Notes: generated by a model from the letters alone, not told the origin. Counted from the stretch's first letter, positions 1 to 8,005 are shown. The stretch: 64,000 nt of DNA from Bacteroidales bacterium (GCA_017535325.1 JAFXUC010000124.1:1-64000), one strand, 5' to 3'. Made by a program: numbers and translations.

Positions 1-1
1 A

Positions 2-529
2 ACAGGCTGCGCTTTCGGCTGTATCGGTCTCGGCGACTGCGAAAGCGTCTGTCAGTTCGGCGCAATCAAAGTCAACAGCGAAACAGGACTCCCGGTGGTC
101 AACGAAGAAAAATGTACCGGCTGCGGAGCATGCGTGAAAGCCTGTCCGAAAATCGTCATCGAACTCAGGAAAAAGGCTGTCAAATACAGAAAAGTTTACG
201 TATCGTGCGTTAACAAGGACAAAGGCGCAACCGCTAAAAAAGCCTGCTCAAAAGCTTGTATCGGCTGCGGAAAATGCGCAAAAACCTGTCCCTTCGGCGC
301 AATCACAGTGGAAAACAACCTCGCGTACATCGATTTTGAAAAGTGCAAAATGTGCCGCAAATGTGTCGTTGAATGTCCCACGGGCGCAATCAGAGAAGAA
401 AATTTCCCGCCGAGAAAACCAAAGGAGGAAGCACCGAAACAACTTAACACTCCTACCGGTGCTGACAAGGTTGAACCCGTTAAAGAACCCGAAAAAATCA
501 ATTTAGAAAAACCCTCAGATAACAAATAA
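2..529 (+). CDS. rnfB: RnfB, ferredoxin-rich subunit of the Rnf complex (5' end outside window)
   Basis: Electron-transfer subunit of the membrane-bound Rnf (ferredoxin:NAD+ oxidoreductase) complex. The reading frame is open from base 2, so only the C-terminal part is seen. It carries repeated 4Fe-4S motifs: a CIGLGDC segment, then CTGCGACVKACP, CIGCGKCAKTCP and CKMCRKCVVECP, followed by a polar, Pro/Glu/Lys-rich tail of about 40 residues. The stop is one base before the rnfC start, which marks the start of the rnfBCDGEA operon. The N-terminal membrane anchor lies outside the window. Identity is firm because of the cysteine pattern and the following genes. Confidence 0.95.
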   Translation, partial: TGCAFGCIGLGDCESVCQFGAIKVNSETGLPVVNEEKCTGCGACVKACPKIVIELRKKAVKYRKVYVSCVNKDKGATAKKACSKACIGCGKCAKTCPFGAITVENNLAYIDFEKCKMCRKCVVECPTGAIREENFPPRKPKEEAPKQLNTPTGADKVEPVKEPEKINLEKPSDNK

Positions 530-530
530 C

Positions 531-1868
531 ATGGAATTTAAGACATTTAATAAAGGCGGAGTCCACCCCGCCGACAAAAAATTAACGGCCGGCGTTGCAA
601 TCAAACCGCTCGCAATTCCCGCTGCGGTTACGATTCCATGCGCCCAGCATATCGGCGCACCTGCCGAAATCATCGTTCAGAAAGGCGACAAAGTCAAAGT
701 CGGACAGTTGATTGCAAAGGCCAACGGCTTTGTTTCAGCCAACATTCACTCCTCGGTAAGCGGAACGGTAAAAAATATCGGTCCTTGTCCCGACCCGTCA
801 GGAAACCCGAAAATGGCTGTAACGATTCAGGTTGAGGGCGACGAATGGGACGAGTCAATTGACCGCACACCCGATTTGAAGCGCAATATCGACGACTTGA
901 AACCCGAAGACATTATCAACAAGGTTCATGACGCGGGAATCGTCGGAATGGGCGGCGCAACTTTCCCCACAAAAGTAAAACTTTCAGTTCCGCTCGGCAA
1001 AAAAGCCGAAGCCGTCATCATCAACGCCGTAGAATGTGAGCCGTACCTCACAGCCGACCACCGTGTCATGTTAGAAAAAGGTGAAGAGTTGATGATTGGT
1101 ACTCAACTGATTATGAAAGCCGTCAACTGTGAAAACGCTTACATCGGCATCGAGGCAAACAAACCTGACGCAATTAAGCATTTGACAGAAATTTCGTCAA
1201 AATATCCGGGCATCAAAGTTGTTCCCTTGAAACTGAAATATCCCCAAGGCTCAGAAAAACATTTGATTGCGGCTGTAACCGGCAGAGAAGTTCCTTCGGG
1301 ACGTCTTCCGATTGACGTAGGCGCGGTTGTTGACAACGCGGGAACGGCGGTTGCAATTTATGAGGCTGTTATGAAAAACAAGCCGCTTTTTGAAAGAATC
1401 GTAACCGTTACGGGCGACTCGGTAAAAAATCCCGGCAACTTTTTGGTAAGACTCGGAACACCGATCAGCGCACTTATTGAGGCTGTCGGCGGTCTGCCCG
1501 AAGACACCGGAAAAATAATTTCAGGCGGTCCTATGATGGGAAAGGCGATTACGACACTTGACATTCCCGTCGCAAAAGGCACCTCAGGAGTTCTCGTTTT
1601 GCCGGAAAGCCTTGCTCACAGAGGCGAGCCGGAAAACTGTATCCGCTGCGGAAAGTGCGTTGACGCCTGCCCGATGGGATTAGAGCCTTATTTATTAGCG
1701 GCTCTTGCAAAACGCAAAAACTTTGAAGAACTTGAAAACAACCACGTTACGGACTGTATCGAATGCGGTTGCTGCGTTTTCAGTTGTCCGTCAAACCGTC
1801 CGATTTTGGACTTTGTAAGGTTCGGCAAACAGTCGGTTATGAAAATTATCAGATCACGTAAAAAATAA
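531..1868 (+). CDS. rnfC: RnfC, NADH/FMN-binding subunit of the Rnf complex
   Basis: Peripheral subunit thought to carry the NAD(H) site and FMN and to pass electrons through two 4Fe-4S clusters. The glycine-rich segment GMGGATFPT lies near residue 141. Two ferredoxin motifs lie near residues 370 (CIRCGKCVDACP) and 409 (CIECGCCVFSCP). At 445 residues it is the short form, lacking the long repetitive C-terminal tail of the E. coli RsxC type. The start follows the rnfB stop with one base between, so translation is probably coupled. Confidence is high from motifs and gene order. Confidence 0.97.
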   Translation: MEFKTFNKGGVHPADKKLTAGVAIKPLAIPAAVTIPCAQHIGAPAEIIVQKGDKVKVGQLIAKANGFVSANIHSSVSGTVKNIGPCPDPSGNPKMAVTIQVEGDEWDESIDRTPDLKRNIDDLKPEDIINKVHDAGIVGMGGATFPTKVKLSVPLGKKAEAVIINAVECEPYLTADHRVMLEKGEELMIGTQLIMKAVNCENAYIGIEANKPDAIKHLTEISSKYPGIKVVPLKLKYPQGSEKHLIAAVTGREVPSGRLPIDVGAVVDNAGTAVAIYEAVMKNKPLFERIVTVTGDSVKNPGNFLVRLGTPISALIEAVGGLPEDTGKIISGGPMMGKAITTLDIPVAKGTSGVLVLPESLAHRGEPENCIRCGKCVDACPMGLEPYLLAALAKRKNFEELENNHVTDCIECGCCVFSCPSNRPILDFVRFGKQSVMKIIRSRKK

Positions 1869-1888
1869 ATTTTTTAACAGAGATAAAA

Positions 1889-2851
1889 ATGAGTAATTTA
1901 TTAACAATATCGCCTTCACCGCACGCAAAAGGCAAAGACACGGTAAAGACGCTCATGGGCGGCGTTTTAATCGCTCTTGCACCGGCTTTTCTGTGTTCGC
2001 TGTACTTTTTCGGTCTTGGCGCACTGATAACTACCTTAGTATCAGTTGTTTCATGCGTACTTTTTGAATGGCTGATAACAAAATTCATATTAAAGCAAAC
2101 TCCAAAAATTGCCGATTTAAGTGCGGTTTTAACAGGAGTTCTTTTGGCGTTCAATCTTCCGAGCAACATTTCGCCGTTTATCGTGATGTTCGGCGCGTTA
2201 ATCGCAATCGGCGTCGGCAAAATGAGTTTCGGCGGTTTGGGTCAAAATCCTTTCAACCCTGCTTTGGTGGGACGTGTTTTCCTTTTGATTTCGTTCCCCG
2301 TTCAGATGACGGGCGCGTGGCCGAAACCGATTGAATCGCGTTGGCAATATTTGGACGCGGTTACGGGCGCAACCCCGATGTCTTACACGGAGTTAGGAAA
2401 AGTTAACATGGCGGATATGTTTTTCGGCGGTGTCGGCGGCTCGCTCGGTGAAGTTGCAGCGTTAGCACTGATTCTCGGCGGCATTTTCTTAATCGTCAGA
2501 AAGATAATCACTTGGCATATTCCTGTCAGCATTTTAGTTACAGTCTTGATTATCACTTCGATAGCATACTTGACAGATCCCGAAAAATTCGCTAATCCGC
2601 TTTATCATTTGCTGGGCGGCGGTTTGCTTTTGGGCGCAATTTTCATGGCGACGGACTACGTTACAAGCCCGATGTCAGACAAAGGAAAACTGATTTACGG
2701 TTTCGGAATCGGACTTTTGACGGTTGTAATCCGTCTCTGGGGCAGTTATCCGGAAGGAATGTCGTTCGCAATTCTGATTATGAACGCTTTGACCCCGATT
2801 ATTAACAAATATGTCAAACCCACACGTTTCGGCGTGGTAAAAACCAAGTAA
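1889..2851 (+). CDS. rnfD: RnfD, membrane subunit with covalently bound flavin
   Basis: Integral membrane subunit of Rnf (320 residues, about nine hydrophobic segments), homologous to NqrB. The sequence VTGATP near residue 162 matches the flavinylation motif at which an ApbE-type enzyme attaches FMN to a threonine; no apbE is in this window. The conserved block NPFNPALVGR precedes it. Twenty bases separate it from rnfC and two from rnfG. It forms part of the ion-translocating core with RnfA and RnfE. Confidence 0.97.
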   Translation: MSNLLTISPSPHAKGKDTVKTLMGGVLIALAPAFLCSLYFFGLGALITTLVSVVSCVLFEWLITKFILKQTPKIADLSAVLTGVLLAFNLPSNISPFIVMFGALIAIGVGKMSFGGLGQNPFNPALVGRVFLLISFPVQMTGAWPKPIESRWQYLDAVTGATPMSYTELGKVNMADMFFGGVGGSLGEVAALALILGGIFLIVRKIITWHIPVSILVTVLIITSIAYLTDPEKFANPLYHLLGGGLLLGAIFMATDYVTSPMSDKGKLIYGFGIGLLTVVIRLWGSYPEGMSFAILIMNALTPIINKYVKPTRFGVVKTK

Positions 2852-2853
2852 TC

Positions 2854-3495
2854 ATGATTGACAAAAAAAATCCTACAATAGTTCAAATGATTGCCGTCCT
2901 ATTAATTGTAGCGGCGGTTTGTTCGGCGGGGGTTGCGGCGGTTTATGCCATGACAAAGGACACGATTGCCGAAACCAACGCAAAAAAACTTCAAAAGTCT
3001 TTGTCGGAGGTTTTGCCTCAGTACGATATGACTGACACTCTGACAATTACGACGGGCGACACAAAAGCGTTCTGTTATATCGCCAAAAAAGACGGCGCGG
3101 TTGTCGGTTACGCTATAAAGGCTTCAAACACAAACGGTTACAACGGTTTGGTTGAGGTTTTGACGGGTTTTGACAAGGACGGAAAAATCATCAACACCTC
3201 GGCAACGGTTCTCAACGAGACGCCGGGTCTTGGTCAGAAAGCCTTAGAGCCGAAATTTGCCGATCAGTTCAAAGGTTTTGAACCGTCAAAAAAGACTTTG
3301 AAAGTTAAGAAAGACGGCGGCGACGTTGATGCGATTTCGGCGGCAACAATAACGTCAAGGGCTTATACTTTGGCGGTTCAGCAGGCTTTCAACGCGCTTC
3401 AAACGCACCTCGGCAATAAAGTTGACACAAATTCAGGCGCAACCTCGTCAGCAAACAAAAACGCTGACGAACGTGAAATAGAGAACGATAAATAA
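2854..3495 (+). CDS. rnfG: RnfG, flavoprotein subunit of the Rnf complex
   Basis: Single-span membrane protein (213 residues) with an FMN-binding domain on the outer face, related to NqrC. The N-terminal hydrophobic segment covers residues 8-30. The flavinylation site reads DAISAATITS near residues 160-169, with alanine where many homologues have glycine (SGAT). The C-terminal 30 residues are polar and Asn/Ser-rich. The gene is followed by a 110-base gap with an inverted repeat before rnfE, the only sizeable break in the operon. Confidence 0.96.
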   Translation: MIDKKNPTIVQMIAVLLIVAAVCSAGVAAVYAMTKDTIAETNAKKLQKSLSEVLPQYDMTDTLTITTGDTKAFCYIAKKDGAVVGYAIKASNTNGYNGLVEVLTGFDKDGKIINTSATVLNETPGLGQKALEPKFADQFKGFEPSKKTLKVKKDGGDVDAISAATITSRAYTLAVQQAFNALQTHLGNKVDTNSGATSSANKNADEREIENDK

Positions 3496-3496
3496 A

Positions 3497-3586
3497 TTGA
3501 CAATTGACAATGAACAATTGACAATTAAAAATTAAAAATCTAAAAGTTGAAAAAAAATTGTCAATTGTCAATTATCAATTGTCAAT
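3497..3586. repeat. Inverted array of TTGACAATT units inside the rnf operon
   Basis: The left arm (3497-3526) holds three copies of a TTGACAATT-type unit and the right arm (3557-3586) holds the reverse complement, with an A-rich 30-base spacer. The arms could form a long imperfect hairpin in the rnfG-rnfE mRNA. It looks like a dispersed simple repeat, not a standard terminator, because rnfE and rnfA continue on the same strand. The effect on expression is unknown. Confidence 0.7.
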
Positions 3587-3605
3587 TAAAAAAAATTATA
3601 AAGAT

Positions 3606-4205
3606 ATGAGTAAATTATCAATATTAACAAAAGGTCTCATAAAAGAGAATCCGGCGTTGATTCTGATTCTTGGTATGTGTCCGACTTTGGGCGTTACCTC
3701 GTCGGCGATTAACGGTCTTGGAATGGGACTTGCGACGACGTTTGTGATTTTGCTTTCAAACGTCATCATCTCCGTTATAAAAAATCTGATTCCCGACAAC
3801 GTGCATATTCCGGCGTACATTGTCGTAATTGCCTCGCTTGTAACTATTTTGCAGCAGTTGTTGAAGGCGTATCTTCCGGCTTTGGACGAGAGCCTCGGAC
3901 TGTTTATTCCGCTTATCGTGGTCAACTGTATCGTCCTCGGACGTGCGGAGGCTTTTGCGAGCAAAAACGGCGTTGTGGATTCCGCGCTTGACGGCTTGGG
4001 TATGGGCTTGGGCTTTACGCTGGCGTTGACTGTTTTGGGTGCGGTTCGTGAGGTTTTGGGTTCGGGTTCTATTTTCAACCTGAAATTTTACGAAGGCGAC
4101 GGCATAATCGGTTTTGTGCTGGCTCCGGGAGCGTTTTTGGTGTTGGGATATTTGGTAGCCGTTACCAAAAAACTGTCTAAAAAACTTGACAAAAAGGAGG
4201 AATAA
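3606..4205 (+). CDS. rnfE: RnfE, membrane subunit of the Rnf complex
   Basis: Integral membrane protein of 199 residues with about six hydrophobic segments, homologous to NqrD; with RnfA it makes the pseudo-symmetric ion channel. Motifs include the early NPALILILGMCPTLGVT block and the VNCIVLGRAEAFA block. The start chosen is the ATG at 3606 (MSKLSIL), since an upstream in-frame start would translate the repeat sequence. The stop is three bases before rnfA. Confidence 0.96.
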   Translation: MSKLSILTKGLIKENPALILILGMCPTLGVTSSAINGLGMGLATTFVILLSNVIISVIKNLIPDNVHIPAYIVVIASLVTILQQLLKAYLPALDESLGLFIPLIVVNCIVLGRAEAFASKNGVVDSALDGLGMGLGFTLALTVLGAVREVLGSGSIFNLKFYEGDGIIGFVLAPGAFLVLGYLVAVTKKLSKKLDKKEE

Positions 4206-4208
4206 ACC

Positions 4209-4781
4209 ATGGATTACGTAATTATAATAATTTCGTCGATTTTCGTTAACAACGTAGTTTTAGCGAAATTTTTGGGAATTTGTCCGTTCATGGGCGTTTC
4301 CAACAAGGTAAACACTGCGCTCGGCATGTCGGGAGCGGTAGCGTTTGTGATGGTAATTGCCACGCTTGTAACGTTTTACATTCAGAAATTATTGGTATCG
4401 TTAGGCATTGACTTTATGCAGACGATAGCCTTTATTTTGGTGATTGCCTCATTGGTTCAGATGGTGGAACTGGTTTTGAAAAAGGTTTCGCCGTCGCTTT
4501 ATCAGGCACTCGGAATCTTTTTGCCGCTTATCACAACAAACTGTACTGTTCTTGGCGTTGCAATTGAAGTTGCGGGCAAAGCGACATACGGTCCGGCTGA
4601 GGCAGCGGTTTACGCGCTTTCAAACGCGATAGGCTACGGCTTGGCGTTGACGATTTTTGCGGGCTTGCGTGAGCAGTTGGAACTTTCAGAAGTTCCGGAA
4701 GGCATGCGCGGCGTTCCAATCGCGTTCATAACGGCAGGAATTTTAGCAATGGCGTTTATGGGTTTCGCAGGATTGGCGTGA
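4209..4781 (+). CDS. rnfA: RnfA, membrane subunit of the Rnf complex
   Basis: Integral membrane protein of 190 residues, homologous to NqrE and a paralogue of RnfE. The N-terminus VNNVVLAKFLGICPFMGVS and the later TTNCTVLGVA block are typical. It is the last rnf gene; after it the sequence changes to an inverted-repeat element and a toxin-antitoxin remnant. All six rnf subunit genes are therefore represented, with only rnfB cut by the window edge. Confidence 0.97.
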   Translation: MDYVIIIISSIFVNNVVLAKFLGICPFMGVSNKVNTALGMSGAVAFVMVIATLVTFYIQKLLVSLGIDFMQTIAFILVIASLVQMVELVLKKVSPSLYQALGIFLPLITTNCTVLGVAIEVAGKATYGPAEAAVYALSNAIGYGLALTIFAGLREQLELSEVPEGMRGVPIAFITAGILAMAFMGFAGLA

Positions 4782-4816
4782 GGGAAAATTTTTAACAACG
4801 GAAAAAATATAAGGAA

Positions 4817-4934
4817 TTGTCTAAAAAGCACACGGGCGAAAAATTTTTCGCCCCTACAATGGCGTACAACAACGTGCAACCGTGTAGGGGCGAAAAATTT
4901 TTCGCCCGTTGCATCGTTTTATCTTTTTAGACAA
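4817..4934. mobile_element. Short nested inverted-repeat element (MITE- or REP-like)
   Basis: A 118-base unit bounded by a perfect 12-base inverted repeat, TTGTCTAAAAAG at 4817-4828 and its complement at 4923-4934. Inside are two 26-base arms, 4833-4858 and 4883-4908, that are exact reverse complements, and each arm contains the palindrome GGGCGAAAAATTTTTCGCCC. It encodes nothing. Its right end abuts the higB remnant, whose N-terminal half is missing. No transposase or RAYT gene is in the window, so any movement would be in trans. Clear target duplications were not seen. Confidence 0.7.
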
Positions 4935-5138
4935 ACTATTGTAATTTGGTGTCAGATATTGCGCAAAAAAATAGCCAAACAAGTTCGCGATTTAAGGATA
5001 CCTCCCGGCAACCGCCTTGAATCTCTTTATGATAACTTGGACGGTTTTTGGTCAATCCGAATAAACGACCAATGGAGAATTATTTTTCAATTTGATAATG
5101 GAGGAGCAAAAAATGTTGAAATCACCGACTACCACTAA
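4935..5138 (+). pseudogene. higB: Truncated HigB/RelE-type toxin remnant
   Basis: In the frame that ends at the TAA at 5136-5138 the translation contains DLRIPPGNRLESL, SIRINDQWRIIF and VEITDYH, the diagnostic C-terminal half of HigB mRNA interferases. The N-terminal half, expected as about 45 residues starting with MI.SF.D, is absent; the open frame runs back into the inverted-repeat element with no ATG. The 3' end overlaps higA, as in intact higBA operons. The likely outcome is a dead toxin, unless the inserted repeat supplies a new start (for example the TTG at 4959). Confidence 0.8.
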
Positions 5139-5427
5139 TAAATTACCGAATGTGCATCCGGGAGACGTTTTGAAAGAAGAATTTCTTCTTCCAATGAATG
5201 TTTCTGTCGGTTTGCTGTCTGATTTGACGAAAATTCCTGAATCAAAAATCATCAAGATTATCAATGGAGAATCAGCAATAACCGCAGGAATAGCAATTCG
5301 GTTGTCAAGATTTTTTGGCACTACGTCTGAGTTTTGGCTCAATCTTCAAAATCTTTATGACTTGGAGGAAGAAAACAGCAAACACAAAGTGGAGTTTGAG
5401 AAAATCAAAATGTATCAATACGCATAA
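5113..5427 (+). CDS. higA: HigA-type antitoxin, HTH DNA-binding
   Basis: Small XRE-type protein of the HigA family: it begins near PNVHPGDVLKEEFL and has a helix-turn-helix region covering LSDLTKIPESKIIKIINGESAIT, then the typical ALRLSRFFGTTSEFW-like block (here AIRLSRFFGTTSEFW) and LQNLYDLE. The ATG at 5113 is preferred because GGAGG lies nine bases upstream; ATG 5098 is also in frame. It overlaps the higB remnant by 26 bases. In intact systems HigA neutralises HigB and represses the operon. With the toxin truncated this may be an orphan antitoxin. Confidence 0.85.
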   Translation: MLKSPTTTNKLPNVHPGDVLKEEFLLPMNVSVGLLSDLTKIPESKIIKIINGESAITAGIAIRLSRFFGTTSEFWLNLQNLYDLEEENSKHKVEFEKIKMYQYA

Positions 5428-5480
5428 AACGTCAAAGCGGCAGTCATAACTTCCCGCGTGCAATGCGGGTAATTTCCTAC

Positions 5481-5519
5481 AAAAAAAGCGCAGCCCAGAA
5501 AAATACGGAACTGCGCTTT
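5481..5519 (-). terminator. Intrinsic terminator for the minus-strand lipoprotein gene
   Basis: AAAGCGCAG (5485-5493) pairs perfectly with CTGCGCTTT (5511-5519). Read on the minus strand the stem is followed by a run of T (5481-5487). It lies 25 bases past the stop of the gene at 5544-6170. Confidence 0.75.
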
Positions 5520-5543
5520 CATATTTAATATTAATGTTCGGAA

Positions 5544-6170
5544 TTATTTTTTCGTCAATGTAAACTCAAAAACAACCTTTTGTTTAGCATCTTCTTTTGC
5601 TTCCTCCTCTGTGTAGCCGGCTGCTACAAGAAGTTCTGCTAACGCATCTTCTGTCTCTTCATCAAGTGAAGCATCCAACACTTCTTCCATTGTAGAATAG
5701 ATGTAAAATTCCAATTTCTTATTTGAAGCGATATAGCCGCCGCCATAAGTTTTGGTTTCGCCTTCAAGATGATAACCAGAATAATTAGTGAAATGAACAT
5801 CATCAACGGTTGTAGCCTCAACATCAAAAACAAAGCCGTTTGAGGCTTCTCTAATGTTGTTTAAGAGGAATTTATCACCGTCAAAATTTACAAGCAGTTT
5901 ATTGGAACCGTCTTTTGAAACTGATGCCGTACCGGTGATTTTGAAATCATTTTCATCTAATTTTTCGCCAAGAGCCTCTGCTAATTCAGAAAGTTCGGAT
6001 GCAAACGAAACCAATTTGCCTTCATCTTCAACATACAAGGTCGTAGTAATAGAGTAATTTCCGATTGCTTGTTCTCTTACATCGGTATCTTCTTCGTCAT
6101 CGTTGCAAGCGGTGAATCCCAATGCCGTTACCATAACGAGCATTGCAAATAAAAATCTAAATTTTTTCAT
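5544..6170 (-). CDS. Unknown lipoprotein
   Basis: I do not recognise a named family. The 208-residue product starts with a lipoprotein signal (MKKFRFLFAMLVMVTALGFTAC), with the lipobox cysteine near residue 22 followed by NDDEED, an acidic stretch common in surface-exposed Bacteroidota lipoproteins. The rest alternates polar and hydrophobic residues in a way that suggests a beta-sandwich or calycin-like fold, and the C-terminal 40 residues are Glu-rich and helical. It is separated from the next gene upstream by 22 bases and may be co-transcribed with it. Function unknown. Confidence 0.75.
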   Translation of the reverse strand: MKKFRFLFAMLVMVTALGFTACNDDEEDTDVREQAIGNYSITTTLYVEDEGKLVSFASELSELAEALGEKLDENDFKITGTASVSKDGSNKLLVNFDGDKFLLNNIREASNGFVFDVEATTVDDVHFTNYSGYHLEGETKTYGGGYIASNKKLEFYIYSTMEEVLDASLDEETEDALAELLVAAGYTEEEAKEDAKQKVVFEFTLTKK

Positions 6171-6192
6171 AGTTAATTTTTAAATTTATTGA

Positions 6193-6783
6193 TTATTTGA
6201 ATTTTATAACTGATGCTCTGTCTACACCTCCGGTTGAAAAATTTAAAATCACACCAGATGCGTTAGGTTGGTCTTTCACGGCTTTTTTTACTAATTTATC
6301 TCTAATTGCCTGATATTGTGAAGACCATGCCATAAAATTCGATTCGCGATCAATTATATCATATTCATTGACAGGTTCACAGTCAGTAAAAATATATAAG
6401 CCGTTTACTTTGTTTGCTCTGGCAAGCGCAAGATTGTCTTTATCCTGACCATCTTTGAATTTTATTATAATCGCACGGTCAGTACCTCCCTGAGCCATAC
6501 TGATAACAACACCGTCACAATTTGGATAATCCTTGACGGCTTTTTTTATCAACTTGTTACGAATTTCGTTAAATTGTCCAGTCCAAGACATATTTGATTT
6601 TACGCGGTCAAGAATGTCATACTCAGAAATCGGCTCATTGTCGCAAAAAGCATAAATACCGTTGTTTTTCTGAACCCTTGCAACACCTTTGTCATTTTGT
6701 TGCGCGAATGCCGAAACGCTCATTGATAGCAATACTGTCAAAATCAACAGTTTGCCGACTAAATTTTTGAATATCTTTTTCAT
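6193..6783 (-). CDS. Secreted protein made of two tandem repeats
   Basis: A 196-residue product with a signal peptide ending near AFAQ (residues 25-28). The mature part is an internal duplication: residues about 33-108 and 118-196 share the order NG-Y-F-(C/T)D-(N/C)EP-(I/V)-(S/N)EYDI-(L/I)DR, then MxWxxQ, IRxKLxKKAVKD, PN, GV, GG-DRA and IKFK. Each unit is about 75 residues with an alpha/beta character. I know no name for the repeat. It may be co-expressed with the lipoprotein downstream. A -7 box lies at 6822-6829. Confidence 0.75.
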   Translation of the reverse strand: MKKIFKNLVGKLLILTVLLSMSVSAFAQQNDKGVARVQKNNGIYAFCDNEPISEYDILDRVKSNMSWTGQFNEIRNKLIKKAVKDYPNCDGVVISMAQGGTDRAIIIKFKDGQDKDNLALARANKVNGLYIFTDCEPVNEYDIIDRESNFMAWSSQYQAIRDKLVKKAVKDQPNASGVILNFSTGGVDRASVIKFK

Positions 6784-6821
6784 AATTTCAATTAAAATTT
6801 TGTTATTAATTTTTTAGGCAA

Positions 6822-6829
6822 CAAAAATA
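6822..6829 (-). promoter_or_regulatory. Bacteroidota -7 box for the duplicated secreted protein
   Basis: TATTTTTG on the minus strand matches TAnnTTTG, 38 bases before the ATG at 6783. No clear -33 box was seen. Confidence 0.5.
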
Positions 6830-6900
6830 TAACACATTTTTCGTAACGACAAAGAATTATCCTCGGAATTTCTTAATGAAAACCTCCAAAATTTTGGAGA

Positions 6901-7113
6901 TTAACAGCCGTTTAAATCTTCGGAAAGGTCTTTAAAGAAATCGTGGTTCAGTACTTTGGATATTGTTTTAAGAAGTTCGGTATCAATAGTTGAACTCTGG
7001 AAAATATTATAACAAGTTGATTCAGAACGGTTTATTTGCTTTGCGAACCAAACTTTTGTCCGCCCTTGACGCTCAAGTTCTTCTTTGATTAATTTCCCGA
7101 TATGTACACTCAT
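6901..7113 (-). CDS. Small helix-turn-helix DNA-binding protein
   Basis: A 70-residue protein starting MSVHIGKLIKEELERQG, with a helix-turn-helix region VWFAKQINRSESTCYNIFQSS. It resembles short XRE-like regulators widespread in Bacteroidales that begin with the same MSVHIGKLI sequence. The ATG at 7113 is preferred; in-frame starts at 7161 and 7185 would add a basic leader that does not look like part of the domain. It stands alone, with a long upstream region (7114-7492) that holds no convincing gene. Its targets are unknown. Confidence 0.75.
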   Translation of the reverse strand: MSVHIGKLIKEELERQGRTKVWFAKQINRSESTCYNIFQSSTIDTELLKTISKVLNHDFFKDLSEDLNGC

Positions 7114-7492
7114 AGTCTGAAAAAAAATTCGTCGTCTGATAAGATTCCGTTTTTCAGACATAATATAAAAAAGGCGTGGAATCACTTATTTCTGCCCGTT
7201 CCACTCTCTGAGGCTTCGCAATACCCGATTTGTCAAAACGAGCAGCGAATCCTCACGCCGTAAGTATAATAAAGGCATACAAAAACATTGCATACCGATA
7301 CTATCTACCCACGACATTTATCGCTGCTATATTTCAGACAAATCTTTTGAAAGTTGCGAATTTTCAGAGAGTCAAAAACATAGCGTAAATAAACGCCAAA
7401 CAAATTTTTATACGCAAATGTAAAAAGTATTTTAGAAATGTGCAAAAAAAGTTTTGGGGATTTTATTAAAGGCTACGATTAAGGCGTTTGTT
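7114..7492 (-). other. Long non-coding region upstream of the HTH gene, possible RNA leader
   Basis: About 380 bases separate this HTH gene from the HXXEE gene. I see no convincing protein: the short frames have neither family motifs nor normal starts. The GC-richer core (about 7190-7370) contrasts with the AT-rich sequence after it and contains direct repeats of GCATAC (near 7275 and 7291). From memory, blocks like this occur upstream of MSVHIGKLI genes in Bacteroidales, but I cannot verify that here. A structured leader RNA or a decayed repeat are both possible. Confidence 0.35.
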
Positions 7493-8005
7493 TTATTTCT
7501 TCTTCTTTCCCCACCACTCTGACAATTTATGCGCTACAAAAACATTTACCGCCGCCAAAATTCCGCCAGACACAATCCACACGACAGAAAGCCTTTTTGA
7601 AAACATCTCCACGCTTAATGCAATAAAATAACAACTCACCGGCAGACAAATAATACTTGTAATAAGTGCCGGAATGTATTTTCTGATGACAACCGCCTGA
7701 CCTATATGCACAAGAAAATGAACCGCAACACCGATATACACGCCAAGCCAAAGATTTAGAAAAATATCGCAACTTTCCACCGCTAACGCCGCAATACTCA
7801 GCGCGATAAACAGCACCAACTCTTCATAAACCGCAAGGGCAAAACCTTCGGTTGTGCAATTTTCAATGATTTTTTTGGCACGCGGAATTTTTGAAATTAT
7901 AAATTGCTTGTTTTCGCGCAAAAAAGACTTCATACCGACAATTTCCTCCATGTCGTGAAAAATGAAAACTATCGGAAGCGAAAGGATTAAAATTGATGTC
8001 TGCAT
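7493..8005 (-). CDS. HXXEE-domain membrane protein
   Basis: A 170-residue, very hydrophobic protein with four or five membrane segments. It has the motifs that define the HXXEE family: FHDMEE near residue 17, YEEL near residue 60 and HFLVHIGQA near residues 96-104. The conserved His and Glu residues suggest a metal site or an in-membrane enzyme, but the family has no established function. The C-terminus is lysine-rich (GKKKK), a likely cytoplasmic tail. It lies 60 bases downstream of comEC and may share its transcript. Confidence 0.8.
   Translation of the reverse strand: MQTSILILSLPIVFIFHDMEEIVGMKSFLRENKQFIISKIPRAKKIIENCTTEGFALAVYEELVLFIALSIAALAVESCDIFLNLWLGVYIGVAVHFLVHIGQAVVIRKYIPALITSIICLPVSCYFIALSVEMFSKRLSVVWIVSGGILAAVNVFVAHKLSEWWGKKKK

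Noticed and set aside
196-525. Minus-strand open frames inside rnfB and other long genes
   Set aside because: They lie opposite strong coding sequence, have no family motifs and no promoter, and arise from the codon bias of the real gene.
4839-4902. The GCGAAAAATTTTTCGC palindromes as an intrinsic terminator for rnfA
   Set aside because: The palindromes belong to a larger nested inverted repeat with outer arms and no clean T-run after them, so a mobile-type element explains them better, though termination as a side effect is possible.
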